Shown here in pieces: positions 16,588 to 24,406 of a DNA stretch of 64,000 nt. The notes under the pieces are model-generated. The model saw nothing but the letters and a program-made list of their open reading frames with translations. It was not told the DNA's origin and did not search any database. The position numbers and the translations under genes were made by a program. This stretch comes from Candidatus Bathyarchaeota archaeon (GTDB lineage: Archaea > Thermoproteota > Bathyarchaeia > 40CM-2-53-6). How positions within the stretch are numbered: position 1 is the stretch's first letter; every line of letters begins with the position of its first letter. The stretch covers positions 1 through 64,000 of the forward strand of contig VBBQ01000025.1 of the NCBI GenBank assembly GCA_005888755.1, in the 5' to 3' direction.

Positions 16588-17010
16588 ATGTTCGGACCAC
16601 ATCTTACACTGGATTTGTCGGAGTGTAATCCTGAAAAGCTCTCCGACCTTTCTTACATCTACGATCTCCTAGACGAGCTTCCGGACGTGATCCACATGCA
16701 CAAGATCACGGCGCCATACGTGTTCGTCTACAAACCCAACGAGAATCCAACCGAGTGGGGAATCAGTGGCTTCGTGATCATCGCCGAGAGCCACATCAGC
16801 ATTCACACCTTCCCCGACAACAAGCACGCCTTTATGGACATTTTCAGCTGCAAACAATTCGACATTCACAAAGCCGTCAACTACATCACATCGAAGCTTG
16901 AGGCCCAGAAGGCCGACAAGAGACTCTCCGGAAGAGGAAAAGAGTACCCACGCCAAGTCATGGCAGCGAGAGAGATCGTGGCAAGATCGCGACCAGCTCT
17001 AAAACACTAG
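16588..17010 (+). CDS. speD: S-adenosylmethionine decarboxylase proenzyme
   Basis: A 140-residue prokaryotic-type AdoMetDC (in some archaea the same family decarboxylates arginine). The self-cleavage site that makes the pyruvoyl group is in AESHISIHTFP, between E67 and S68. The conserved Cys is in DIFSCKQFD. It would supply decarboxylated AdoMet for spermidine or related polyamines. The family has arginine-decarboxylase members in Crenarchaeota, so substrate cannot be fixed from sequence alone. Confidence 0.92.
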   Translation: MFGPHLTLDLSECNPEKLSDLSYIYDLLDELPDVIHMHKITAPYVFVYKPNENPTEWGISGFVIIAESHISIHTFPDNKHAFMDIFSCKQFDIHKAVNYITSKLEAQKADKRLSGRGKEYPRQVMAAREIVARSRPALKH

Positions 17011-17132
17011 AGCGCCCGAGAACGGCTCTTCCTCCCAAAATCACGACTCTATCTGCTTCCCTGCTACGTACCACAACGAAACCTTAAATGACGAATTCTA
17101 CCGACCGATGACGAAGCTCTAGAAGTGAGACT

Positions 17133-17429
17133 GTGCCAACTATCGAAGTCGGACGCGTCTGCGTCAAGCTCAACGGTAGAGAAGCCGGACGCAAGTGCGT
17201 CATAGTCGACGTTATCGACAAGAACTTTGTTCTAATCACCGGACCCAAGAAATTAAACGGAGTCCGCCGCCGTCGAACCAACGTCAAACACGTCGAACCG
17301 ACATCCGAGACAATAGAGATCAAGAAGGGCGCAGCCGACGAGGACGTCGCGAAAGTAGCTGAAAAGGCGAAGAAGACAAGCTATCTGAAAGAGATAGTCA
17401 CAATCAAAGAGATCAGCGTAGCAGCCTAG
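17133..17429 (+). CDS. rpl14e: ribosomal protein eL14
   Basis: A 98-residue KOW-domain protein of the large subunit found in archaea and eukaryotes. Diagnostic: EVGRVCVKLNGREAGRKCVIVDVID and GPKKLNGVRRRRTNVKHVEPT. The start is GTG 17133; a CTTAAATGA TATA-like element sits about 45 bp upstream. It precedes cbf5, the common archaeal pairing, but here the pair is detached from the SecY-Cmk block 3.6 kb away. Confidence 0.95.
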   Translation: MPTIEVGRVCVKLNGREAGRKCVIVDVIDKNFVLITGPKKLNGVRRRRTNVKHVEPTSETIEIKKGAADEDVAKVAEKAKKTSYLKEIVTIKEISVAA

Positions 17430-17526
17430 CCGTAACCAGAACGACCACCATCTCATGTTGTCCAGCACTTTTTCTATGACAGTTTAAGAACCAGAAACTC
17501 CTCTGTCTCTATTGGAGAAAAATCGG

Positions 17527-18569
17527 ATGTCACAACAGGCTCCCTGGAATAGGCCACAGAAACTGCTCACCAAGATCGACGAGGAAACAGACCCGGCTTT
17601 AGGCTGTCCACCGGAGAAGAGGACGATTGATCAACACATCAGGTTCGGTTTGATCAACTTGGACAAGCCTTCAGGGCCGTCAAGCCACGAAGTCGTTGCC
17701 TGGGTCAAACGTCTACTGCGGCTGCATCACGCTGGCCATGGTGGAACTCTAGAGGTCCCGTTCAGGGCCGGAGTAATCCAATGGTCACAGGCGTGCTCCC
17801 GTTAGCTCTAGAAGACGCTACCAAGACCATCCAGGCATTCCTCCTCACTGGCAAGGAGTACGTCTGCCTAATGACAATGCACGGCGACGTAGACGAGACC
17901 AAACTCCGCGGAGTCTTGAAGGAGTTTGTCGGCGACATATTTCAGAAACCTCCTGTGAGAGCCGCGGTAAAGAGGGAGGTCCGGAAAAGAACAATCTACT
18001 ACATCGATGAGGTAGAGATTGATGGACGACATGTTCTCTTCCGCGTCGCCTGTCAAGCAGGTACTTACATCCGCAAACTAGTTTACGATGTCGGAGAAGT
18101 CCTGGAAGTAGGAGCCCACATGCGAGAGCTTCGGAGGACGAGATCAGGATCTTTCACTGAGGGAGACATACACTCCCTCTACGACATCCTCAAGATCTCC
18201 CAGGCCTCCGAGGACGAGAGAGATGAAATGGTCAGGCAGATCGTGAGACCGATGGAGGATGCCTTCGCCTATGTTCCGCGAATCTATATTCGCGACTCCG
18301 CGGTCAGTTCGATATGCCACGGCGCCGATCTTGCTGTTCCAGGCATAGTCAAGCTGAGCGAGGGAATACGTCCGAAGACCGCGATTGCGCTCTTCACGCT
18401 CAAAGGAGAACTTGTCGCTCTATCAAAGGCCCTCATGGGAACTGAACAGATGATGAAGGATGAACGTGGACTCGCTGCAAAAACCGTCAGGGTGATCATG
18501 CCGACCGACACTTATCCAAAGCTGTGGAAGCCAAAGCACTCGCACACAGTAGTGAGGCAGTTCAATTGA
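17527..18569 (+). CDS. cbf5: tRNA/rRNA pseudouridine synthase Cbf5 (dyskerin homologue), split by a 23-nt intron
   Basis: Catalytic subunit of H/ACA RNPs. The track shows two ORFs in different frames (17512-17805 and 17781-18569). Exon 1 (17527-17752) ends ...HAGHGGTL plus one base; exon 2 (17776-18569) resumes with P-M-VTGVLPLAL. Joining them restores GGTLDPMVTGVLP, including the catalytic Asp, and gives 339 residues, normal for archaeal Cbf5 with its C-terminal PUA domain. Without splicing, the Asp is replaced by Glu and a stop is reached in 18 codons. The start is ATG 17527 (or TTG 17512); the TATA-like GTTTAAG near 17480 favours the ATG. Confidence 0.93.
17753..17775 (+). other. BHB-type intron in the cbf5 pre-mRNA
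   Basis: The 23-nt insertion folds as a textbook bulge-helix-bulge: central helix CTCT (17747-17750) with GGAG (17770-17773), 5' bulge AG^A, 3' bulge TA^A, inner helix GGTCC/GGGCC closed by a 6-nt loop, and a short imperfect outer helix. Cleavage after the second base of each bulge, as the tRNA-splicing endonuclease does, yields an in-frame GAT (Asp) codon. cbf5 introns of this type are established for Sulfolobales and Desulfurococcales. Confidence 0.88.
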
Positions 18570-18745
18570 CAAGCCTGAGCCAGAGCAAAGTCACTTTTGT
18601 CTGCAACTGTGGAGACGAGATCACGGTAGAAGTCAAACCCGACCAGGAGAACGAGGTGGTTTGTTCAAAGTGTGGCCAGGAATACCGGTTCTTTGGACAG
18701 AGCGTATTGAGATTTAGAACTGGCTCAGAAGACACGGAACACTGA
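18566..18745 (+). CDS. small zinc-ribbon protein
   Basis: A 59-residue protein with FVCNCGDEI and VVCSKCGQEY, four Cys able to hold one zinc. I place the start at TTG 18566, whose TTGA overlaps the cbf5 stop; the track ORF begins earlier inside cbf5. The overlap suggests translational coupling to Cbf5, but no function is known to me. Its 3' end overlaps the convergent M50 gene by 21 bp. Confidence 0.7.
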   Translation: MTSLSQSKVTFVCNCGDEITVEVKPDQENEVVCSKCGQEYRFFGQSVLRFRTGSEDTEH

Positions 18746-19570
18746 GACCGCGACCGCTATCCAAAGCGGGATCGCGACTGCCGCCCAGACTCTGCGATCC
18801 CAAGTGAAGACCTTCTGCCCATCCAGAATGAAGAAGGGAATCATGTTGAATGCGGCGAGCACCAGATTGATCTGAACGCCCTTTTGAAGAAAATAGAAGC
18901 TACCACCGACTACGATGTCTCCGAAACCGAAAGCTGTGGAGACCACGAGGGCAACCCCGAATATTGCAGCAGCACCTATGTTGACGAGGGGTCCGACGAG
19001 CGATATTATTCCGTTGGCCTTCCGGTCGATTCCTTCGCCGAAGTAGCTTGACCGGGAGGCGATGTAAACGGCGCCCGGAGCGGCGAAGATGAAGGTTCCT
19101 TGGGAGATTACTGCGAATAGTAAGGCCATTATTGCACCGACAGTCCACAGCTTGAATTCTGCCCAGCATCCATATCGTTGAGCACTGAACTTGTGCGCAA
19201 GTTCGTGACCGAGGAACCCCGTTCCTATCACGAGGATAGTGAGCAGGAAAACTTCTAGAATCTCGACTGGTCTTAGGCCGCCGAACACGTATCTCATCGA
19301 GAAGCTGAGGCCCAGGACTAGTAGAGCCGCGCTCAGAGCGTAGAGTTCTCGGCTCGAGATTGATGCTAGTTTCGGTGCTCTGATCAGTCTCAGGTTTGTC
19401 CCTGATGAACGCCGCTCGACTCGGATGATGGGTTTTGGAGCTCGCGCCTGTTGGATATTCGGGCATTCGTGGTTTTCGGGCAGTCGATGGTAGACGCAGT
19501 GAACGCGACCGCAGTATCTGCAAGTGTAGGGGATGAATTCTTCCGCCCCGCAGACGGCGCAGCGTTCCAT
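18725..19570 (-). CDS. AN1-type zinc finger fused to M50 (site-2 protease-like) membrane peptidase
   Basis: The first about 40 residues have the Cys/His pattern of an AN1 finger (CAVCG, CRYCG, CVYH, HEC). After a basic linker come about six membrane helices with the M50 metal motif HELAHKF and the second-site Asp in FILDGQK. Such fusions are known in archaea and are presumed intramembrane proteases with a cytosolic zinc-binding head; the substrate is unknown. Confidence 0.88.
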   Translation of the reverse strand: MERCAVCGAEEFIPYTCRYCGRVHCVYHRLPENHECPNIQQARAPKPIIRVERRSSGTNLRLIRAPKLASISSRELYALSAALLVLGLSFSMRYVFGGLRPVEILEVFLLTILVIGTGFLGHELAHKFSAQRYGCWAEFKLWTVGAIMALLFAVISQGTFIFAAPGAVYIASRSSYFGEGIDRKANGIISLVGPLVNIGAAAIFGVALVVSTAFGFGDIVVGGSFYFLQKGVQINLVLAAFNMIPFFILDGQKVFTWDRRVWAAVAIPLWIAVAVSVFRVF

Positions 19571-19871
19571 GAGGGTCGCGTGAACATTTACTGTTGCCCC
19601 CTTAAAATCGTGCCTGCAAGAGGGAATACTTCCCAGTAACGAATGCGTGTGTTGGTCGGTTACGCGAGGCTTAGAATCGCATCTCGTGAAATGGCCGACT
19701 CAAGGGTGGCGTCCCCCGGATGCGGACACTGCCATTCGCCCGTTAAGGGTTGACGGCTGGCCCGCACCCACCGCCACTCTAGTTCCTACTTCTACAACGA
19801 TCAATTGTCTCTCGGGTCTTTTCGTATGTATCCCAAAGGGGAAAATAGCTCTTGTCAATGGCATAAGCTGG
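19571..19871. other. intergenic region, possible structured RNA
   Basis: About 300 bp without a convincing gene. Within about 19703-19785, GTGGCG and CGCCAC can close a long stem that contains CCGT/ACGG, which suggests secondary structure. I do not recognise SRP or RNase P RNA signatures. The ORF at 19647-19940 runs through the tRNA and is not credible. Confidence 0.25.
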
Positions 19872-20000
19872 GCCGGGATTCCTGAGCCTGGTACAGGGCA
19901 GTCCACGCCGAGAAGTGTGGGCCTAGGCCTGGAAAAATAGGCTCCTGTCAGCCTGTGGTCCTTGCGGGCCGCGTGGGTTCAAATCCCACTCCCGGCGCCA
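19872..20000 (+). tRNA. tRNA-Ser(GGA) with two introns
   Basis: Acceptor GCCGGGA (19872-19878) pairs with TCCCGGC (19990-19996), then G and an encoded CCA. T arm GTGGG-TTCAAAT-CCCAC; long variable arm GGTCC-TTGC-GGGCC. Removing 19902-19926 (25 nt, position 29/30) and 19935-19949 (15 nt, canonical 37/38) gives an 86-nt tRNA with a perfect CAGGC/GCCTG anticodon stem and loop CTGGAAA. The first intron has inner helix CCAC/GTGG, bulges AGT and AGG, central helix GGGC/GCCT. The second has central CTGG/CCTG (one mismatch) and bulges AAA and TCA. Confidence 0.92.
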
Positions 20001-20097
20001 GTACAAACCCGGTCTCGGCTGGAGAAATCTTAGGTAACGTTCGGGCTTCTCTCCTGCGAATATAGCATCTAACCTGCTGATTACATCGATTCCCGAC

Positions 20098-20457
20098 TTG
20101 ACAAGTGCTGGCTCCGATCCTGAAGAGGATCAGTACTTGACCATATCGCGTTGGCGTGAGACCGAGAGGGCTCATATGATAAGCGCGATTCATGAGATGA
20201 TAGAAGAGGCAAGGAAAAAGGCAAAGTCCAAGCCCGCTCCAGCGAACGAGAGAATTAGATGGACACGTCTTGCGGGTCAGCTAATTTGGTACAAGGATTC
20301 TATTCTAAGGAGCATGACCCAAGAGGCGATGGAGAAGGAACTCATAGTCTTGAAAAAGAAGGTTCTAGAGAAGAAACCCGAGGAAAAACCTCCACCTGGC
20401 TACATGTGGTTTGGACAGCCACCCGTCAAACAAGACCACACGATCAAGCCGAAGTAG
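20098..20457 (+). CDS. small charged helical protein, unknown function
   Basis: A 119-residue, Lys/Glu-rich and mostly helical protein (HMISAIHEMIEEARKKAKSK, then ELIVLKKKVLEKKPEEK) ending in a Pro-rich tail. No recognised domain. The start is TTG 20098; a later Met (20176) is possible. It stands alone between two tRNA genes. Confidence 0.55.
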   Translation: MTSAGSDPEEDQYLTISRWRETERAHMISAIHEMIEEARKKAKSKPAPANERIRWTRLAGQLIWYKDSILRSMTQEAMEKELIVLKKKVLEKKPEEKPPPGYMWFGQPPVKQDHTIKPK

Positions 20458-20735
20458 TCGTCAATTCTGCGCCGAACAAGGCGAGACGAAGCTACAACCA
20501 GCCCCGATCCCGATTCTAGACAATCGATATTTTGGAGCACGACATTTCACGCTTGTCGCTACAGGAATACGCACACTTCGAAAAACAACAGACAAGCCGA
20601 TAATGCGCCAGTCCTCCGAGAACAAGCCCAGAATCCAGCCCAGACAGAAATGGGTCTCGACAAGAAAAAATTCTAGATTTCAGAAAGTCCCCCGCGCCGC
20701 AGAGTGCATGAGTAGGAGGACTAGAACTGATTGTT
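20458..20735. other. intergenic, no feature seen
   Basis: About 280 bp between the small helical protein and tRNA-Leu. The plus-strand ORF 20411-20812 is low in quality and runs into the tRNA. I see no promoter, repeat or RNA signature. Confidence 0.4.
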
Positions 20736-20850
20736 TGGTGCGGGAGGTGGGATTCGAACCCACGAACCCCTACGGGACAGGCGCCTCAGGCCTGCGCTTC
20801 CACGACCCTTGATCGAAAGGGTCTCTTTGACCTGGCTTGGCAACTCCCGC
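20736..20850 (-). tRNA. tRNA-Leu(GAG) with a 27-nt intron in the D arm
   Basis: Acceptor GCGGGAG (20844-20850) pairs with CTCCCGC (20740-20746), then A and an encoded CCA. Anticodon arm CAGGC-CTGAGGC-GCCTG, anticodon GAG; variable arm TCCCGTAGGGGTTC; T arm GTGGG-TTCGAAT-CCCAC. The D arm is broken by 20798-20824; removing it restores GCC...GGC and an 85-nt tRNA. The insertion has a perfect 7-bp inner helix GACCCTT/AAGGGTC flanked by bulges AGA and AAG, consistent with a relaxed BHB at a noncanonical position near 23/24. Confidence 0.9.
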
Positions 20851-21036
20851 ATACCAAGTCCCTTCCCGTATTACAACTCCGCAGATAGAAGGCCCTAATT
20901 GGCTTTCCCCGCTCTATCCAAAATCCCGTCTGGATCGACAGTACTGGAAAAACGTTTAATTCCGCCGCGACCGGTCCCACCGAACACTCAGACTAGAGCA
21001 TGCTCTAGCAGCCAAAATCATAAGCGTGAACCCGAC

Positions 21037-21483
21037 ATGACCACAGCAAAGAGAAAGACCCGAAAGCTCCGCGGATCTAGATGTCACGGCTGGGGACGTT
21101 CCGGCCAGCACCGAGATTCAGGAATGCTCGGGGGTCATGGCAACGCAGGCTGGAAACGCCACAAATGGTCCGCGGTCATACGCTACGACTTGCAGATGGG
21201 AAGTAGAGGCTTCCACCCGGTCAGGCAAAAAATCACGAACGCGATCAACGTAAGCGACCTGGTCCTGCAATTAGACCGGCTGATAGAGGAGGGCTCTGCG
21301 AAACAGGCTGGCAACATGCTCGAAGTTGACCTTGGAAAAGCAGGCTACCAGAAGCTTCTGGGAAACGGCGTAGTAAGCCAGCCGCTAAGAATAATTGTTG
21401 CGAAGACCTCCGAACGTGCCCAAGAGAAAATTGGAAGGGCAGGTGGAGAAGTCGTCCTCCCAACAAAGAACAAACAGGACTGA
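21037..21483 (+). CDS. rpl15: ribosomal protein uL15
   Basis: A 148-residue uL15 beginning at ATG 21037 (MTTAKRKTRKLRGSRCHGWGR). Gly-rich GQHRDSGMLGGHGNAGWKRHKW and the C-terminal globular part are typical of archaea. The longer track ORF adds 46 unrelated residues. It is the first gene of the L15-SecY-AdkA-DUF106-eL34-Cmk operon. Confidence 0.96.
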   Translation: MTTAKRKTRKLRGSRCHGWGRSGQHRDSGMLGGHGNAGWKRHKWSAVIRYDLQMGSRGFHPVRQKITNAINVSDLVLQLDRLIEEGSAKQAGNMLEVDLGKAGYQKLLGNGVVSQPLRIIVAKTSERAQEKIGRAGGEVVLPTKNKQD

Positions 21484-21489
21484 TCACTA

Positions 21490-22986
21490 ACGGTCAGGTT
21501 CATAGAACTATTCCAACCCCTGACCAGAATCCTCCCCGGAGTCAGATCACCAACGAGAGACGTTGGTTTTACAGAGAAGCTGATCTGGACAGCCATCACT
21601 CTCGTCGTTTATCTGATAATGGCCGAGACTCCAATCTACGGAATCACACATACCGGGAATATTAACGACCAGTTCGGACCTCTTCGAGTCATCTTCGCGT
21701 CAAACCGCGGAACACTTGTCGAGTTGGGAATCGGGCCTATAGTCACAGCCGGACTAATCCTGCAAGTACTCTCCGGCTCAAAGATGATCAATGTCGACTT
21801 CACAAATCCAGCAGACAGGGCCTTGTTCACCGGCGCGAGCAAGGTACTATCGGTGTTCATGACAATCTTCGAAGGAATAGCCTTCCTGATAGGAGGGGCA
21901 TACAATGTCACAAACACAGCCGGACAACTTATCACACCTAGCTTACAAGCTCAATTTCTAATCCTCGTCCAGCTGGTGGTCGCAGGAGTAGTGATCATCC
22001 TCCTAGACGAGATGCTGCAGAAAAAATGGGGCTTTGGCAGCGGAATCAGCCTGTTCATAGCTGCAGGAGTCTGCCTCTCCATAGTATGGAGCACCATCGG
22101 ACCAATATCGCCCGTCGCAGATGGCAAATACTTCGGCGCGATCTTCGCCTTCGCCCAATCCATTGGACCCGTGCTCTCCAGCCCTGGAAGCTTCTCCGCA
22201 TGGCAGGGCGCGCTCTACAGGGGAGGAAGCGGGCTTCCTGACATGGTCGGACTCTTCACCACCCTAGGCGTATTCATCCTCATAATCTACCTCAACGGAC
22301 TCCGCGTCGAAGTCCCAGTCTCCTACGCACGATACCGAGGCTTCCGAGGACGCTTCCCCATCAAATTCTTCTACGTATCCAACATACCCGTCATCTTCGC
22401 CGCCGCACTCTTCGGAAACATCTTTTTCATAGGACAACTCCTCTTCCAAAGATACAATCCAACTTGTTCTAGCACAGGTCTAAACTTCTGGCTCAGCCTC
22501 TTCCCCGGCTGCTTCGTCCCTACAAGCTCGACAAACGCGCAACTCGTACCTAGCAAGGGACTTGCATACTACACGTTCGCCCCGAGATCCATCACCGTCG
22601 TTCTCCAGGATCCGATCAGAGCCGCCGTCTACATGGGCATATTCGTCCTCGCATGCGTCTTCTTCGCCGTGACATGGGTCGAGGTGGGCGGAATGGATTC
22701 GAAGACCGTAGCAAAACAGCTGATCGACTCTGGAATGCAAGTAGAAGGATTCAGACGTTCCGGCACCACGATCAGACAGATTCTCGACCGCTACATACCC
22801 ACGGTAACAATCATGGGAGGAATCGTCATAGGCACCATTGCAGCGGGCGCCGACTTCTTGGGCGCTTTCGGAACGGGAACGGGGATTCTACTGACAGTAG
22901 GCATCATCGAACAATACTACGAGATACTGGTCAAAGAGAGAATCACCGAAATATACCCTGGAGTAAAGGGATTCCTCGGACAGTGA
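21490..22986 (+). CDS. secY: preprotein translocase subunit SecY
   Basis: Ten-helix channel of the Sec translocon. The track begins at ATG 21619 inside helix 1, but the open frame continues upstream with RFIELFQPLTRILPGVRSP and GFTEKLIWTAITLVVYLIM, the normal archaeal N-terminus. Between the L15 stop and this sequence there is no ATG, GTG or TTG; the in-frame codons are TCA CTA ACG GTC AGG, so the real start is non-canonical (ACG 21490 placed tentatively) or hidden by an error. Full length would be about 498 residues. Confidence 0.93.
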   Translation, partial: TVRFIELFQPLTRILPGVRSPTRDVGFTEKLIWTAITLVVYLIMAETPIYGITHTGNINDQFGPLRVIFASNRGTLVELGIGPIVTAGLILQVLSGSKMINVDFTNPADRALFTGASKVLSVFMTIFEGIAFLIGGAYNVTNTAGQLITPSLQAQFLILVQLVVAGVVIILLDEMLQKKWGFGSGISLFIAAGVCLSIVWSTIGPISPVADGKYFGAIFAFAQSIGPVLSSPGSFSAWQGALYRGGSGLPDMVGLFTTLGVFILIIYLNGLRVEVPVSYARYRGFRGRFPIKFFYVSNIPVIFAAALFGNIFFIGQLLFQRYNPTCSSTGLNFWLSLFPGCFVPTSSTNAQLVPSKGLAYYTFAPRSITVVLQDPIRAAVYMGIFVLACVFFAVTWVEVGGMDSKTVAKQLIDSGMQVEGFRRSGTTIRQILDRYIPTVTIMGGIVIGTIAAGADFLGAFGTGTGILLTVGIIEQYYEILVKERITEIYPGVKGFLGQ

Positions 22987-22995
22987 CCCAGGAAC

Positions 22996-23586
22996 TTGTC
23001 CCGCACCATCATAGTAGCAGGCATACCCGGGGTCGGCAAAACCACGGTTCTACAAGAACTGGAGACCGTCGCTCGCGAAAAGAACATTCCATTGAAGATA
23101 GTGAACTTTGGAAACGTGATGAACGAACTCTTCAAGAAACGTGGAAAAACCGTCCATCGGGACCACATGCGACGCCAGGATCTTGAGCTCCAGGCTAAGG
23201 TCCAGGAACAAGCTGCACGCGAGATCGGAAAGACCGGCGGCAAATCAGCACTAGTCGTTGACACCCACATGTTCGTCCGAACCAAGGATGGAATCTGGCC
23301 GGGAACGCCCCGAAGAGTCTTAGACCAGCTTGACCCTGGCCTCATCATTCTGATCGAAGCGGACCCCGAGGACATTGCGAGGAGAAGGAATGCAGACAGA
23401 ACACGTGAGAGGGACAGCAAGACCGTAGACGAGGCACGCACAGACCTCGAATGGTCAAGGTACATGGCAAGCGCCAACGCTGTTCTAGCTGGCGCGCCTA
23501 TCCAGATAGTTCTGAATCCAGATGGGCATCAGAGACGAGCGGCGGAGGACCTATTAGCGCTAATCCAGAAGAGGACACTACAATGA
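22996..23586 (+). CDS. adkA: archaeal adenylate kinase AdkA
   Basis: A 196-residue archaeal-type adenylate kinase interconverting AMP, ADP and ATP. P-loop GIPGVGKTT (9-17), then VVDTHMFVRT and the Arg-rich IARRRNADRTRERD. Starts at TTG 22996, 9 bp after secY, the order conserved in archaea. Confidence 0.94.
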   Translation: MSRTIIVAGIPGVGKTTVLQELETVAREKNIPLKIVNFGNVMNELFKKRGKTVHRDHMRRQDLELQAKVQEQAAREIGKTGGKSALVVDTHMFVRTKDGIWPGTPRRVLDQLDPGLIILIEADPEDIARRRNADRTRERDSKTVDEARTDLEWSRYMASANAVLAGAPIQIVLNPDGHQRRAAEDLLALIQKRTLQ

Positions 23587-24137
23587 GTTTCATCGACGAC
23601 ATTCTGAACACCCTGGCCGCACCGCTCAGCCAATACAGTCATCCGCCCTCTGCTACTCTCCTGGTTCTGGCCGCAGCAATCGTTCTCTCACTGATCACAA
23701 TGTCTGCTAACAGGTTCCTCGTTAACTACAAGATGATCGCAAACTCAAGACGAGAGTATATGACTTGGACGAGCGCGGTGCGTAAAGCCAAGAAAGATGG
23801 AGACGAGAAAGCGCTCGAGAAGCTGATGAGACGCCAGTCGGCGATGATGAAGATGAGCTCGCGATCGACCTTCGAGCAGTTTAAGACATACCCGATCACA
23901 ATCGTACCTTTTCTCTTGATCTACTATACCGTAGTAAGGGCGATCGGCTCGATCCCAGTAGCTTACGCGCCCCTAGTCCTTCCGTTTACCACGACGACGG
24001 GTAATGACATGTTTTCTGTACTGTCCTTGTTCTACTGGTATCTCATCTGCTCATTTACTCTGAGCATTCCACTGTCAAGGTTGTTTGGAGTCCAATCTTC
24101 GTTCTCGATGACTCCAACAACGGGAGATTCTAGTTGA
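23583..24137 (+). CDS. DUF106/EMC3-like membrane insertase
   Basis: A 184-residue three-helix membrane protein of the archaeal Oxa1/YidC superfamily (DUF106), related to eukaryotic EMC3. A membrane helix near 25-45 is followed by a coiled-coil hairpin (KMIANSRREYMTWTSAVRKAKKDG ... RRQSAMMKM) and two more helices. It probably inserts membrane proteins with SecY, whose gene is just upstream. The ATG overlaps the adkA stop by four bases. Confidence 0.92.
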   Translation: MSFIDDILNTLAAPLSQYSHPPSATLLVLAAAIVLSLITMSANRFLVNYKMIANSRREYMTWTSAVRKAKKDGDEKALEKLMRRQSAMMKMSSRSTFEQFKTYPITIVPFLLIYYTVVRAIGSIPVAYAPLVLPFTTTTGNDMFSVLSLFYWYLICSFTLSIPLSRLFGVQSSFSMTPTTGDSS

Positions 24138-24406
24138 CGCGTCCCTCGCAGAGGACGAGTGGACGCCGGAAGAAAGTGCTTACTCTCCCATCGGGCATTC
24201 GAACTATCCATTTTAGCGCCAAGGCGCACAAGAGTGCGCAATGTTCCCGATGCGGAGCACAGCTGCATGGAGTAGTGACAGGGAGGCCAGTCGGAGTGGC
24301 AAAGAGTTCGCGCGTTCCCTCGCGTCCGTTCGCTGGAGTGCTGTGTGGCAACTGTCTCGCGTCTGAGATTAGACGAGTTGCTCGCGCGTCAGGTTCTATC
24401 GATTGA
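24134..24406 (+). CDS. rpl34e: ribosomal protein eL34
   Basis: A 90-residue zinc-binding large-subunit protein of archaea and eukaryotes. Motifs: RTIHFSAKAHKSAQCSRCGAQLHGVVTGRP and GVLCGNCL, the two CxxC pairs. TTG start overlapping the DUF106 stop (TTGA). Confidence 0.94.
   Translation: MTRPSQRTSGRRKKVLTLPSGIRTIHFSAKAHKSAQCSRCGAQLHGVVTGRPVGVAKSSRVPSRPFAGVLCGNCLASEIRRVARASGSID

Noticed and set aside
19948-20193. minus ORF ending GVGFEPTRPARTTG
   Set aside because: Classic shadow of a tRNA read in antisense.
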